Assembly (NCBI GenBank): GCA_013334435.1 | Contig: JAAXXP010000008.1 | Span: 1 to 46,855 of the forward strand | DNA length: 46,855 nt | Direction of reading: 5' to 3' | Source of the DNA: Chlorobiaceae bacterium | GTDB lineage: Bacteria > Bacteroidota > Chlorobiia > Chlorobiales > Chlorobiaceae | Shown here: one piece after another, positions 1 to 7,835 of the stretch | Layout: every line of letters starts with the position of its first letter | Position numbering within the stretch: the first letter of the stretch is position 1 | Position numbers and translations under genes: made by a program | The notes under the pieces: generated by a model | Databases searched by the model: none | What the model saw: the letters and a program-made list of their open reading frames with translations, nothing else | What the model was told of the DNA's origin: nothing

Positions 1-236
1 GCAAGAATCGTTCAGGTCGAAAAACGGGAGAAACGCAGGTTCGATCTTTGCGCAGCGGGGAACGGACGATTGAAATACAAGCAGGGTGAAGCGGTTCTCG
101 ATAGGCATGAAGGGTAGCCTGTAAGCAAGATCTCGATGCCGATGCTCTCAGCCTTGCGATTTGGTCCGATATTCTCTATACCTCCGTGTTTATCGAGCGT
201 CCCGGCATGCCAGGGTCGGGAATTCAAGGCGTTGCC

Positions 237-596
237 ATGAACCCCGATTTCAGCGTTGTTCGTCGATACGGCCAGGCGCAGGATTCGGCGTATGCCGGAT
301 CAATGCGCCGACTCGATGCCATCGCTTCTTTTCTTTTTCCGCTGCAGATCACTACGGCAGCAGCCGGCTCATCATACCGCCATCTGCAGGTAGTTCCGGG
401 CAGCGATCTCAAGGCCGTTCTTGCCGGCAGCGTGTTCGCCCTTGTTGTTTTTATCCGCCTTGCCCGTTCAGGAACAGGGAAGAGGGCGTGGCTATGGAGC
501 GATTATCTCTTTGTCGCCGCGTTCGGATTCGTCGCCGTTGCGGTGATGTTTCTGTCTGAAGCCGATCATCAGATGCGACTGATGCGTAACGGATGA
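237..596 (+). CDS. Possible small membrane protein, function unknown
   Basis: This frame is open for about 119 codons and I do not recognise the family. Seen: two hydrophobic stretches in the C-terminal half (around [19 protein letters not shown] and [18 protein letters not shown]), compatible with two membrane helices, and codon choices similar to the neighbouring genes. I chose the ATG at 237; an upstream ATG at 186 is also open. The stop codon overlaps an ATG at 593 in the frame of the receptor gene downstream. The 236 bases before it show nothing recognisable. It could be a non-coding open frame, so confidence is modest. Confidence 0.4.
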   Translation: MNPDFSVVRRYGQAQDSAYAGSMRRLDAIASFLFPLQITTAAAGSSYRHLQVVPGSDLKAVLAGSVFALVVFIRLARSGTGKRAWLWSDYLFVAAFGFVAVAVMFLSEADHQMRLMRNG

Positions 597-709
597 AAAA
601 GATGTTTGTTGCCGATACCGCGCGACTGCACCTGCAGAGTGCAACTCAATCCATTATCGTGGCTGCCGACCGGACTTCCGGAGTCTGCTTCTTTCAGGGT
701 CAATACGTT

Positions 710-2536
710 ATGAACCATAATCGAAAATTGGGAAAAAAAGTCTGCCGCACCCTCATGGCGCTCGCCGTCGCAGGATTTGCCGGCGAGGCGCAGGCTGCGA
801 CGGAGTCGCCGGTGCTTGACAAGATCGTTGTAAGCGCAACCAAGACGCCGCATACGCTCGGCGACGTGCCGGTTGATGCGGAGGTCATCACGAGGGAAGA
901 GCTGCTGAAAAGAAACGTTCAGTCCGCCCAGGATGCGCTGGATCAGACAACAGGCCTGCTTGTCGGGAAAACCTCAAGCGGGTGGGGCTCCAAGGGAACG
1001 GTCAGGGTTTACGGGCTCAGCGCGAAATATACCCTTGTGCTGGTGGACGGCCAGAGGCTGCTGGGCGGCCATCAGAATGCGATCGACCTGCAGCAGATAT
1101 CCATCGACATGATCGAGCGTATCGAAATCCTCAAAGGCCCCGCATCGGCGCTTTATGGCAGCGATGCCGTTGGCGGGGTGGTCAATATCATTACCCGGAA
1201 AGGGGCGGATAAACCCGAGTTTTCAGGATCGCTGGCCATGGGTTCTCGGGGAACGGCGGTGGGCTCCCTGTCCGGCGGCGCCGGTTCCGAAAATATCAGG
1301 ACAAGGTTCAGCTATACCTACCGTGAGTCGGACGGCGTCGACGAGGAGCTGGACAGCTACAGCGAACATATACTGCAGGGAACGGTATCGCTGAAACTGG
1401 CCGAAAAGGCCGAGTTCACCCTCAAGCCCTACTATTCGTTTCAGGATATGCCCGATCAGGATACAAAACAGGAGCGATACGGCATCAACGCGATGCTGGA
1501 CTGGGCGCCTGACGACCTCTCATCGGTCAAGCTTCGCGGGTCGTTTTTCGATTTCAGTTACAAGACCGACACGGATGATACCGTGCTGGACAACTACGAA
1601 TTCGAACTGCTCTATTCGCGAATGCTGTTCGAGAGCCACCTCATGACCGCGGGATACGAGTTCTGGAACGAAAGGCGCGACTATTATGCCTCTGCCGGTA
1701 CGAACAGCAAGATAGACCAGACCCTCAACAGCTTCTATCTGCAGGACGAGATCGATCTGTCTCCTGTAGTTCTGGTGCTCGGAGCTCGTCTCGATTCCCA
1801 TGAACGGTGGGGAGAGGAGATCAATCCGAAAGCAAGCGTGATGTTCAAGGCTACCGATGACCTCAAATTCCGGGCTTCGGTCGGCCGGGCATTCAAGGCG
1901 CCGTCGCTGTTGAGCCTCTATGACGAATGGATGATGGGGAGCATTACGGTGCATCCGAACCCCGATCTGAAACCCGAAAAATCTCTCGGTTACCAGTTGG
2001 GGGTCGAATACGCATTCAGTCCCGATATCGTCGCCAAGGCGAGCTGGTTCAGGAACGACCTTGAAGATATGATCAAAAGTACGGTAACGAGGGTTTCCGG
2101 AAGGATGCACATGTATTATGAGAACGTAGACCAGGCGATGACCCAGGGGGTAGAGCTGAATCTCGATGCACGGATCAGCGACTGCGTGTCGGCCAAGGTC
2201 GGCTATACCTGGCTCGATACGGAAGACAAACTTACCGGAAAGGAGCTGACCTACGAACCGGAAAGCAAATTCGTTTCCGGCCTGAATTTCACGTTCTGTC
2301 CCGCTTCCCTGACGCTCGGTCTTGAAGCTTCCTATACGGGAGCGCGGTTTACCGATGCGGCCAATACGGAAAAACTGGACGGTTTCTGGGTATGCAACGC
2401 AACGCTGACAAAAAAGTTTACCGAGCAGACCGAGGCGTTTATCAGGATCGACAACCTATTCGGAGAAGAGAACATCACCGACGAATATGATATTGACGGG
2501 ACCGAATTTCTCGCTGGGTTGAGGGTGAAGATCTGA
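710..2536 (+). CDS. TonB-dependent outer-membrane receptor (BtuB/FepA/CirA-like)
   Basis: Outer-membrane gated porin that would import a chelated metal or tetrapyrrole, energised by TonB-ExbB-ExbD. The protein is 608 residues from the ATG at 710, chosen because it begins a clean signal peptide ([20 protein letters not shown], cleavage after AQA near residue 29). The frame stays open upstream to 593, but that stretch does not look like protein. A TonB-box-like [10 protein letters not shown] follows the signal peptide. The plug domain shows [20 protein letters not shown] and [20 protein letters not shown], both classic receptor signatures, and the rest is beta-barrel sequence ending in AGLRVKI. 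It lies tail to tail with a lipoprotein chelatase gene and a few kilobases from exbB-exbD-tonB, which suggests an iron, heme or cobalamin-type substrate. The true ligand cannot be read from sequence. Confidence 0.93.
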   Translation: MNHNRKLGKKVCRTLMALAVAGFAGEAQAATESPVLDKIVVSATKTPHTLGDVPVDAEVITREELLKRNVQSAQDALDQTTGLLVGKTSSGWGSKGTVRVYGLSAKYTLVLVDGQRLLGGHQNAIDLQQISIDMIERIEILKGPASALYGSDAVGGVVNIITRKGADKPEFSGSLAMGSRGTAVGSLSGGAGSENIRTRFSYTYRESDGVDEELDSYSEHILQGTVSLKLAEKAEFTLKPYYSFQDMPDQDTKQERYGINAMLDWAPDDLSSVKLRGSFFDFSYKTDTDDTVLDNYEFELLYSRMLFESHLMTAGYEFWNERRDYYASAGTNSKIDQTLNSFYLQDEIDLSPVVLVLGARLDSHERWGEEINPKASVMFKATDDLKFRASVGRAFKAPSLLSLYDEWMMGSITVHPNPDLKPEKSLGYQLGVEYAFSPDIVAKASWFRNDLEDMIKSTVTRVSGRMHMYYENVDQAMTQGVELNLDARISDCVSAKVGYTWLDTEDKLTGKELTYEPESKFVSGLNFTFCPASLTLGLEASYTGARFTDAANTEKLDGFWVCNATLTKKFTEQTEAFIRIDNLFGEENITDEYDIDGTEFLAGLRVKI

Positions 2537-2560
2537 CAGGTGCTTCCTCCCGGATTCGTA

Positions 2561-2601
2561 AGCCCTGACGTGCTTTTGCGCTTCGTCAGGGCTTTTTTTT
2601 T
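2561..2601 (+). terminator. Rho-independent terminator of the receptor gene
   Basis: Ten-base arms AGCCCTGACG and CGTCAGGGCT enclose a 13-base loop and are followed by a run of nine T on the plus strand. It sits 24 bases after the receptor stop codon and just before the end of the convergent chelatase gene. Confidence 0.9.
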
Positions 2602-2608
2602 GATAGCG

Positions 2609-3571
2609 CTACGGCAGGCGGGTTCCTGCCCGGATGGCCGCCGCCTGTTTTTGGGCCGTGCTCACGATCCATGCTTCGAGTTCCGTATCAGGCAGGATCG
2701 CGTCAGGCTTGTAACGCACGCGCCGCCTGTTGTCGGGAACTGAAGCGACCCCGCCACCGATGATATCGATCTGGAACTTTTCGCTGAACGAGACGAGCAG
2801 CGGAATCACGATAGCCCGCTGATGTCTTTTCAGGGTGCGGGTTATGGCCGAAGTCGTGCTGTCGGGGCTGTAGTGCGCGATATGGCCGCACCATGCAGTG
2901 GTATGCCCGGCGAATCCGGCATCACGGCAGACCTGAAGGCCCGTTGTGGCAAACAGCTCCGTCCATATATCGGGAAATTCGCTCGATCCGTAGCCGACAA
3001 GCACCAGAGCCTCTTCGTCCGGATTGGTGGAGAGGGCTTTTGCCCGTCGGAGTACGTTCTGACGAAGCAGGCTGGAAAAACCGAGCGGACCGGCCAGGTA
3101 CGTCCGTGCTTTCGGGACGTAGCGTTCAATGCCTTCAAGCCGCATCTGTTCGAGTGTAGCGGGATTCTCCTTTTTCCCTATGATGGTCGGGATATCGTCG
3201 AACACATGAGTGCCTGCGGTGAGGAAGACCGGTATGACGATGATGTCGGTATAGCCATTCCTGTCAAGTTCTCTGAGCGATTTCGCTATGGATGGTTCCG
3301 CGTGCTCCATGAAGGCGGTCGCAAGCGTGTCGATACCTTTGAGGGCGAGGATGCGGAAAGATACCCGTTGTTCCAGCTCGAGCAGCTGCTTTTTCCACTC
3401 CCCGGAGCGCGATCCGTGGTTGACGAGCAGAAGTGCGGTTTTTTTTGTTTTCGAATCGCCATGTTCCGTGCCCGCAGGTGGATTTTTGCCGTCTGTGCAG
3501 GCAACCAGGAGGAGCAGGGTCAGGAACTGTATGCATCGGGAGAAGCTGAAATTGCAGGGCATTGCGTTCAT
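2609..3571 (-). CDS. CbiX/CbiK-family chelatase-like lipoprotein (paralogue 2)
   Basis: Member of the class II chelatase family that inserts Co2+ or Fe2+ into sirohydrochlorin-type rings, but built as an exported lipoprotein of about 320 residues. The start at 3571 gives a signal peptide ending in LLLLVAC, a lipobox with the lipidated Cys at residue 25; the frame is open further upstream into the PepSY gene. Family marks are LLVNHGSR (the catalytic-type His), AFMEHAEPSIAKSL, and IPVFLTAGTHVFDDIP with a second His. The C-terminal half repeats the fold and contains WCGHIAHYSPDSTTSAI. A terminator lies between this gene and the PepSY gene, so it may be expressed less than, or separately from, the genes upstream. 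Known analogue: the periplasmic CbiK of Desulfovibrio vulgaris, reported to bind heme. A role in heme or tetrapyrrole handling here is inference. Confidence 0.85.
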   Translation of the reverse strand: MNAMPCNFSFSRCIQFLTLLLLVACTDGKNPPAGTEHGDSKTKKTALLLVNHGSRSGEWKKQLLELEQRVSFRILALKGIDTLATAFMEHAEPSIAKSLRELDRNGYTDIIVIPVFLTAGTHVFDDIPTIIGKKENPATLEQMRLEGIERYVPKARTYLAGPLGFSSLLRQNVLRRAKALSTNPDEEALVLVGYGSSEFPDIWTELFATTGLQVCRDAGFAGHTTAWCGHIAHYSPDSTTSAITRTLKRHQRAIVIPLLVSFSEKFQIDIIGGGVASVPDNRRRVRYKPDAILPDTELEAWIVSTAQKQAAAIRAGTRLP

Positions 3572-3580
3572 GGTGTTGTG

Positions 3581-3619
3581 AAAAAAACTGCCGGGCTTTT
3601 TTATTTGTATGCCCGGCAG
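3581..3619 (-). terminator. Terminator between PepSY gene and second chelatase gene
   Basis: On the minus strand, arms CTGCCGGGC and GCCCGGCAG (9 bp, 14-base loop) are followed by seven T. It lies in the 91-base gap inside an otherwise co-directional trio, so it may attenuate rather than end transcription. Confidence 0.75.
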
Positions 3620-3662
3620 GATGGGTGGATGGAGCCAAGCCAAAAGGAAAGCGGAAGCATCC

Positions 3663-4226
3663 TCAGAATTGCTGCGCAATGACGGCGATGAGGGGAGGCA
3701 TGGCCCCGGCGGCAAGCAGCCATTTGCCTCTGCCCTTCAGGCCATTGTTTCCCCGCAGCATGAACATGCCCGTTACGGTAATGGCTATCAGCATGAGGGC
3801 GAAGAGGTCCGATGCCCATTTCCACCATTCGACGCTGTTGCGATGCAGCACATTGACCTGATAGAAAAGCGGTCGCCGCGATACCTTCTCGTAGGTCCCC
3901 AAGCCGTTCGTCAGGTCTATCTGCATGGTGGCATTCCTGTAGTAGATTTTTATCTGACTGTCCGAAGGGAAGTCGTACAGCCGGTACCCTTTTTCTCCGG
4001 CCAGAAAGCCGAAGGCTTCGACCCGATCCGGGGTTATCTCGTTTTTACCGTACTTCCGATCGAGTTCGATCCGTTTTTTTTCGATGATGAAATCCGGATT
4101 CCAGTCGTCCAGATGGTTCAGCGCAAGTCCTGAAAGGCTGTACGCTATGATCAGCGCGGCAAAGAAATATCCCAGATCGCGGTGCAGGATGTTGTTGATC
4201 TTTCGCGCCTTGTCAAATTTTTTCAT
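3663..4226 (-). CDS. PepSY-associated transmembrane protein
   Basis: A 187-residue inner-membrane protein with predicted helices at about 19-37, 137-157 and 168-184 and a periplasmic PepSY-like segment between the first two. Conserved-looking histidines sit beside the helices (HRDLGY at 15, NHLDDW at 38, NVLHRN at 128), a pattern found in PepSY-TM proteins tied to ferric-siderophore or heme reduction. RBS AGAGGT lies six bases before the ATG. It starts 15 bases after the first chelatase gene, so the two probably share a transcript. I infer a role in reducing or releasing metal delivered by the TonB receptor; the electron donor and substrate are unknown. Confidence 0.8.
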   Translation of the reverse strand: MKKFDKARKINNILHRDLGYFFAALIIAYSLSGLALNHLDDWNPDFIIEKKRIELDRKYGKNEITPDRVEAFGFLAGEKGYRLYDFPSDSQIKIYYRNATMQIDLTNGLGTYEKVSRRPLFYQVNVLHRNSVEWWKWASDLFALMLIAITVTGMFMLRGNNGLKGRGKWLLAAGAMPPLIAVIAQQF

Positions 4227-4241
4227 TGGTACCTCTGCCGC

Positions 4242-5234
4242 TTATTTGCCTGTTGATGATGTGATTGCCGCAGCGGCTGTTTTTACCGAGCTTACGACCC
4301 ATGCTTCAATCGAGGGGTCCGGCAGGAGCGCGTCGGGTTTGTAAAGAATCCTGTTCTTCCCGGCTGCGGCTTTTTCGAGTCCCGAGCCGATAATCCGTAC
4401 CTGGAAGTTTTCATCGCGTGCTACGAGTACCGGAATGACGAGGGCATACGGTTTCGTTTTCAGTATCCGCTTTACGGCGGCAGCCGTCGAGTCCGGGCGG
4501 TATCGTACGATGTGGCCGCACCATCCGTAAGTACAGGTATCGATGCCGGTCTCCTTTTTTACCGACGCTCCCACCTTGTCGAACAGGGCGCTCCACTCCT
4601 TTTCATAGGCTTCGTCGCCGTATCCGATAAGGACGAGCCCCTCTTCCGAAGGGTTTTTCGACAGAGCTTTGACTCGTCTGACGACGTTCTGCTGCAGGGC
4701 GCTGCCGAAATCGAGCAGCGGTGTCATATGTATTGCCGCCTCGGGTTTGTATCGTTCGATTTTTTCGAGTTTCAGTGTTTCCATGGAGCGGGGGTCTTCC
4801 TTCTGACCCATGATGGTGGGCAGGTCATCGAAGGAGTGGGGACTGACGGTCAGGAACAGAGGGACGACAATGATATCCGAATATCCTTCCCGGTCGAACT
4901 CTTTCAGGCGCGTCGCGATCGATGGTTCGCTGTATTCCATGAAAGCGGTCTTGATTCCGGAAATTTCTCCGTCGGCCGCGATCTTCGCCGTGACGGACCT
5001 TTCGAGATCGAAAAGGGCCTCGCGCCAGGTTTTTGACGGGGAACCGTGACTGACCAGGAGCACGCCGGTTTTTTTCGATGCATTTGCCGCAGCGGCCGGC
5101 TGGCTTTTCCTGTCAGAAGAGCAGGCAGCAAGTGTTATGGCAAGAAGAAGAATGGAGAGCGGGATGCGCACAAGTGAAGAGAGGGGTATCATGTTTGCGT
5201 TACGCTGCATGACAGGGGTTTTCGGCTGTTTCAT
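4242..5234 (-). CDS. CbiX/CbiK-family chelatase-like lipoprotein (paralogue 1)
   Basis: A 330-residue exported relative of sirohydrochlorin cobalto/ferro-chelatases. The N-terminus carries a signal sequence ending in [10 protein letters not shown], with lipobox Cys38, followed by an Ala/Ser-rich linker. Family marks are [12 protein letters not shown] with the catalytic-type His, [14 protein letters not shown], and [16 protein letters not shown] with the second conserved His. The C-terminal half contains [19 protein letters not shown], matching the paralogue at 2609-3571 nearly position by position. ATGs at 5210 and 5192 are alternative starts; none has a strong RBS. It is the first gene of a minus-strand operon with the PepSY protein and follows a region with the shared TAGACAAAAT element. 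An extracytoplasmic chelatase fits metal or heme handling at the envelope rather than siroheme or cobalamin synthesis. That is inference. Confidence 0.88.
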   Translation of the reverse strand: MKQPKTPVMQRNANMIPLSSLVRIPLSILLLAITLAACSSDRKSQPAAAANASKKTGVLLVSHGSPSKTWREALFDLERSVTAKIAADGEISGIKTAFMEYSEPSIATRLKEFDREGYSDIIVVPLFLTVSPHSFDDLPTIMGQKEDPRSMETLKLEKIERYKPEAAIHMTPLLDFGSALQQNVVRRVKALSKNPSEEGLVLIGYGDEAYEKEWSALFDKVGASVKKETGIDTCTYGWCGHIVRYRPDSTAAAVKRILKTKPYALVIPVLVARDENFQVRIIGSGLEKAAAGKNRILYKPDALLPDPSIEAWVVSSVKTAAAAITSSTGK

Positions 5235-5343
5235 CTCTTTTTTGTTTTCGTCTATTGATAATTCGACAATATAAAAATAAAATCATTTTATCGGCAATGG
5301 GCCTGCGGTTTACGAACATCATCGGTGAGGTTTTTTTATTTTG

Positions 5344-5356
5344 ATTTTGTCTAAAT
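5344..5356. promoter_or_regulatory. Shared iron-locus element, copy A
   Basis: Plus strand reads ATTTTGTCTAAAT, and its complement ATTTAGACAAAAT is identical to the copy before the DtxR gene. It lies 110 bases before the first chelatase gene in reverse orientation, and about 90 bases before a plus-strand terminator in the same orientation the element has at the other two sites. Confidence 0.5.
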
Positions 5357-5364
5357 TAATATTA

Positions 5365-5475
5365 GATTGCTTGCAGACAGTTGAAAAAGGTTGTGTTGTT
5401 CTCCTGTTTTGTTCTCCGTTTCAGGTTGTGCTGTTCTTTCAGAAAGCCCCCGCGTGCCACGGGGGCTTTTTTTTT
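5365..5475 (+). ncRNA. Candidate small RNA in the iron locus
   Basis: Between the shared element at 5344-5356 and a strong plus-strand terminator there are about 90 bases with no ATG and no plausible gene on the plus strand. The segment is U- and G-rich and holds TTGTTCTCC twice (5396-5404 and 5409-5417), plus a related CTGTTCTTTC at 5431-5440. The CTCC cores could pair with GGAG of Shine-Dalgarno sites, as in many trans-acting small RNAs. The transcript start is a guess. This is inferred from layout only; no plus-strand protein gene follows that could otherwise own the terminator. Confidence 0.35.
5443..5475 (+). terminator. Strong terminator with no upstream protein gene
   Basis: Arms AAAGCCCCCG and CGGGGGCTTT (10 bp, 7-base loop) lead into nine T on the plus strand. 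The minus-strand side has only a short T run, so it is directional. It is the main reason for proposing a plus-strand small RNA here. Confidence 0.85.
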
Positions 5476-5476
5476 G

Positions 5477-5661
5477 TCCGGAATGAAGCCCGGTCAGCCA
5501 GACTGCTGATTTGCTGAACGCCGGAAAGGATTCCGGAGCGGGAAACAGAGTTGCTGACAGTCCGGCAGATTCTGATCCGCAGTCGTGAGGCAGCAGCGCT
5601 CCAGGGCTCGGGGACGGTGTTTTTCTGAAATGACCGGGATGAAAACGTGGAGTAGGGGGGC
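5477..5661. other. Intergenic stretch without recognisable gene
   Basis: I see no convincing ORF, tRNA or riboswitch. Short inverted repeats such as GCCGGAAAGGATTCCGG occur. I checked for a cobalamin riboswitch because of the neighbouring genes and did not find its conserved core. Confidence 0.5.
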
Positions 5662-5714
5662 ACAGCCGCATAAAAAAACCGGAAAGGGATTTTCCGGTTT
5701 TTTTATGCGGCTGT
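5662..5714 (-). terminator. Very long perfect hairpin terminator after the DUF3793 gene
   Basis: Two perfectly complementary 24-base arms (5662-5685 and 5691-5714) enclose a five-base loop GGGAT. The inner part, CCGGAAA paired with TTTCCGG followed by seven T, works as an intrinsic terminator on the minus strand. Because the arms contain A7 and T7 it could also act on the plus strand. The outer arm includes the stop codon and last codons of the DUF3793 gene. Confidence 0.85.
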
Positions 5715-6314
5715 TATGTATTGCGAAGCCAGTACGCGTGCTTTTTCGTACCGCTGCTTTCTTTTTATGGAGGGTTCGGGATCACCGAATATTCTCCAGC
5801 CGCAGCTTCCGCTGCAGGGATCGGCGCTGATGCCCATGAAGCCCCATACATCCTTGAGCGGATAGCCGAGAGCGATGCCTATTTCATGAGGAATGGAGCC
5901 CGATGCGTGCCAGCGTTCCGCCACTTCAGCAAGAAATAAGGCGCTGTCGAGTCCGAACGGGTATTTCAGGACGCAATGCAGAATCTTTTTCGATGCTGCC
6001 GCAATACGCCGGTCTACGGCCGCGGTCCGGAAAAGTATGATTTTCAGCGAGTGTCCGTTATCGTAAAGCAGGCGATGGTCAAGATTCCAGGAACGGCAGA
6101 ATGACCCGGTGATCTCCATGCAGGCCCGGGCGTTCAATCCGAACATGTCTTTTTTCATGATGATCAGTTCACCGGGTTTTTTTGCGAACAGGACGCCCGC
6201 CGCATGGACGAATATCCATTTTTCCAGCAAGGAGTGCTCCTCAGGGGTATGGCCGAGCTTCTGTTTCCAGCGCTCCAGATTCTGCTGATCTGCTTTTGAA
6301 AAACAGTGCGTCAT
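5703..6314 (-). CDS. DUF3793 family protein
   Basis: A 203-residue cytoplasmic protein of unknown function. The family is recognised by the motif PHEIGIALGYPLKDVWGFMG at about 141-160, the usual DUF3793 signature, and by the C-terminal GWRIFGDPEPSIKR. The start ATG overlaps the stop of the DtxR-type regulator (ATGA), so the two are translationally coupled and share the regulator's promoter and its TAGACAAAAT element. From memory, DUF3793 members are common in anaerobes near iron-transport or flavodoxin genes, which would fit the context, but no activity is established here. Its stop codon lies inside a 53-base hairpin terminator. Confidence 0.82.
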   Translation of the reverse strand: MTHCFSKADQQNLERWKQKLGHTPEEHSLLEKWIFVHAAGVLFAKKPGELIIMKKDMFGLNARACMEITGSFCRSWNLDHRLLYDNGHSLKIILFRTAAVDRRIAAASKKILHCVLKYPFGLDSALFLAEVAERWHASGSIPHEIGIALGYPLKDVWGFMGISADPCSGSCGWRIFGDPEPSIKRKQRYEKARVLASQYITAA

Positions 6315-7051
6315 GGTTTGCGGATTGTTTTGGTCAAGGCGCGCCTTGTCCGGAGCGCACAGTTTTTTTCTCTGTCGATCTCCGTCTCGGCATGGCCGTT
6401 GCCGTTCACGGTATCGATCAGTGAGGCCATCGAAACCGAGAGCGGAATGATGCTCTGCTTTACGGCAATCCGGATAGGTCCGTTGAAGGGAGCCTTGTCG
6501 ATTATCCGGCAGGGCGTTCCGGGAACCAGCCCCATATCGCTGATATATTTCAGGAGTTCCGGATCGGTTGTCTGCAATGCGGCTATGGTTACGGTTTTGC
6601 CTGGCGCCGTTTCGGAGAGCGATGAAAGGGCTCTCTGTTTTATTCTTCCTTCGCGACCCGGAATGGCGTGGCCGTGAGGGTCGTGTTCCGGAAAGCCGAG
6701 CATCCTGTCCAGCGCGTCGGCCAGCCTTTCCGATATGACATGCTCAAGTCTGCACGCCTCGTCATGAAGCTCATGTATTCCGTAACCGGCGATCTGGAAG
6801 AGGAACGATTCGATCAGCCGTCTTTTCCGGAGAATTTTCCCCGCCGTGATTTTTCCTTTGTCGCTCAGGGTTACCTGTTCCCGCCACTCATGAACCAGAA
6901 ACCCTTCACTGGTCAGATGTTTTACCTTTTCTGAAACCGTCGACACGCTGTGTCCCATTGCAGCGGCGATTTCGCTGATCGAAGCATGGGTATGTTTTTC
7001 GGTTAGACGGAATATCGTCTGTATGTACATTTCACTGGATTCGCTCGGCAT
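6311..7051 (-). CDS. DtxR/IdeR-type metalloregulator fused to a FeoA (SH3-like) domain
   Basis: A 246-residue metal-dependent repressor. Residues 1-65 form the winged-helix DNA-binding domain (SISEIAAAMGHSVSTVSEKV), 66-140 the dimerisation and metal domain, and about 150-222 a FeoA-like SH3 domain. The primary metal ligands of DtxR (Met10, Cys102, Glu105, His106) map to Met8, Cys100, Glu103 and His104 in EACRLEHVISE. A Cys at this position is typical of Fe(II)-responsive rather than Mn(II)-responsive members. At the ancillary site, Glu83 and His98 equivalents are present (Glu81, His96), but the His79 equivalent appears to be Arg77. The gene is coupled by ATGA to the DUF3793 gene and preceded by a copy of the TAGACAAAAT element, suggesting autoregulation. 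It is the obvious candidate regulator of the locus; the binding site is inferred. Confidence 0.92.
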   Translation of the reverse strand: MPSESSEMYIQTIFRLTEKHTHASISEIAAAMGHSVSTVSEKVKHLTSEGFLVHEWREQVTLSDKGKITAGKILRKRRLIESFLFQIAGYGIHELHDEACRLEHVISERLADALDRMLGFPEHDPHGHAIPGREGRIKQRALSSLSETAPGKTVTIAALQTTDPELLKYISDMGLVPGTPCRIIDKAPFNGPIRIAVKQSIIPLSVSMASLIDTVNGNGHAETEIDREKNCALRTRRALTKTIRKP

Positions 7052-7127
7052 ACGGCTTCCGTTACTCGATGTGCTGGTTTCTTTACCGGTTTCTCTTTTC
7101 TGTATCAGTAATGTACCATATGTATTT

Positions 7128-7140
7128 ATTTAGACAAAAT
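7128..7140. promoter_or_regulatory. Shared iron-locus element, copy B
   Basis: ATTTAGACAAAAT, 77 bases before the DtxR-type gene. The minus strand reads ATTTTGTCTAAAT toward the gene. Flanks are very A/T-rich. Either an operator of the regulator or a -35-like promoter part (TTGTCT) overlapped by it. Confidence 0.55.
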
Positions 7141-7178
7141 ATAAATTCAATACATTGCGATTTTTCCTGTTTTTTGTT

Positions 7179-7835
7179 TCAAAGGATTCTGTAATGGATC
7201 GGAACGTCGATGCTGAGGGGTTCGAGACCGTATTCGGCAGGAGGCGGGAAGGGCTGGGCTCTCCTGACTGCTTCAATCGCGGCCTTGTCGAGAAGGGTGT
7301 ATCCTGATGATCTTACCAGACTCGAAGTCCTGACTTCGCCTTCGGGGCCGATGGTAATCCTTACAACGGCGCCGCCTTCCTGACGCATGTCGCGTGCAAA
7401 CGGAGGGTAGTGTTTTTTTTCCTGGATGCGGCTTCGTACAATCGAGAGATATCTTCCTGACTGCGGGGCAGGAGTTGCCTGCGGCGGCCCGGAAGAGGCT
7501 GTGGCCGCCGCAGACTCCTGCCGGGTGACCGGAGGAGAGTCATCCGAAGAAGGAGGCGCAGGTTTTTCAGAAATGCCGACCCGTCCGTCGGGACTGTATT
7601 TCTTTTTCTTTTTTGCCGGAGCCGTTTCCGTCCGGCACTCCCGGGTTTCGTTTTTTTTGGCGGATTCCGGTTTTATATCGGTCTTTCCGGTTTCCGCCGT
7701 CAGGGCGGTGAAGGTGATATGCGTCGTTACCGGTTCGGGTTCTTGATCCCTCCTTGCAGCCAGGGGCAGGAGCAGGACCGAATGAAAAAGAATCGAAACC
7801 GCAAATACTTTCCGCTGCAGTTTTCCGGGTTTCAT
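7179..7835 (-). CDS. tonB: TonB energy-transducing protein
   Basis: A 218-residue protein that links the ExbB-ExbD motor to outer-membrane receptors. It has a short cytoplasmic start, one membrane helix (VFAVSILFHSVLLLPLA, about 9-25), a Lys/Pro-rich periplasmic spacer (PAKKKKKYSPDG; PPQATPAPQ) and a C-terminal TonB domain from about 130. That domain includes YPPFARDMRQEGGAVVRITI and VRSSGYTLLDKAAIEAVRRA. Its start overlaps the exbD stop (ATGA), so exbB-exbD-tonB form a tightly coupled operon. It most likely serves the receptor at 710-2536, though other receptors in the genome may share it. Confidence 0.93.
   Translation of the reverse strand: MKPGKLQRKVFAVSILFHSVLLLPLAARRDQEPEPVTTHITFTALTAETGKTDIKPESAKKNETRECRTETAPAKKKKKYSPDGRVGISEKPAPPSSDDSPPVTRQESAAATASSGPPQATPAPQSGRYLSIVRSRIQEKKHYPPFARDMRQEGGAVVRITIGPEGEVRTSSLVRSSGYTLLDKAAIEAVRRAQPFPPPAEYGLEPLSIDVPIHYRIL

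Noticed and set aside
2822-3682. Long plus-strand open frame of 286 codons opposite the second chelatase gene
   Set aside because: It is antisense to a gene with clear family motifs and shows no recognisable protein features.
5351-5671. Minus-strand 106-codon frame between the first chelatase and DUF3793 genes
   Set aside because: It reads through the strong terminator at 5443-5475, has no RBS or family features, and looks like chance.
5477-5714. Cobalamin riboswitch, suggested by AGCCAGACTGCTG and the nearby chelatase genes
   Set aside because: The resemblance to the B12 box is partial, the conserved core before it is missing, and no gene lies downstream on that strand.
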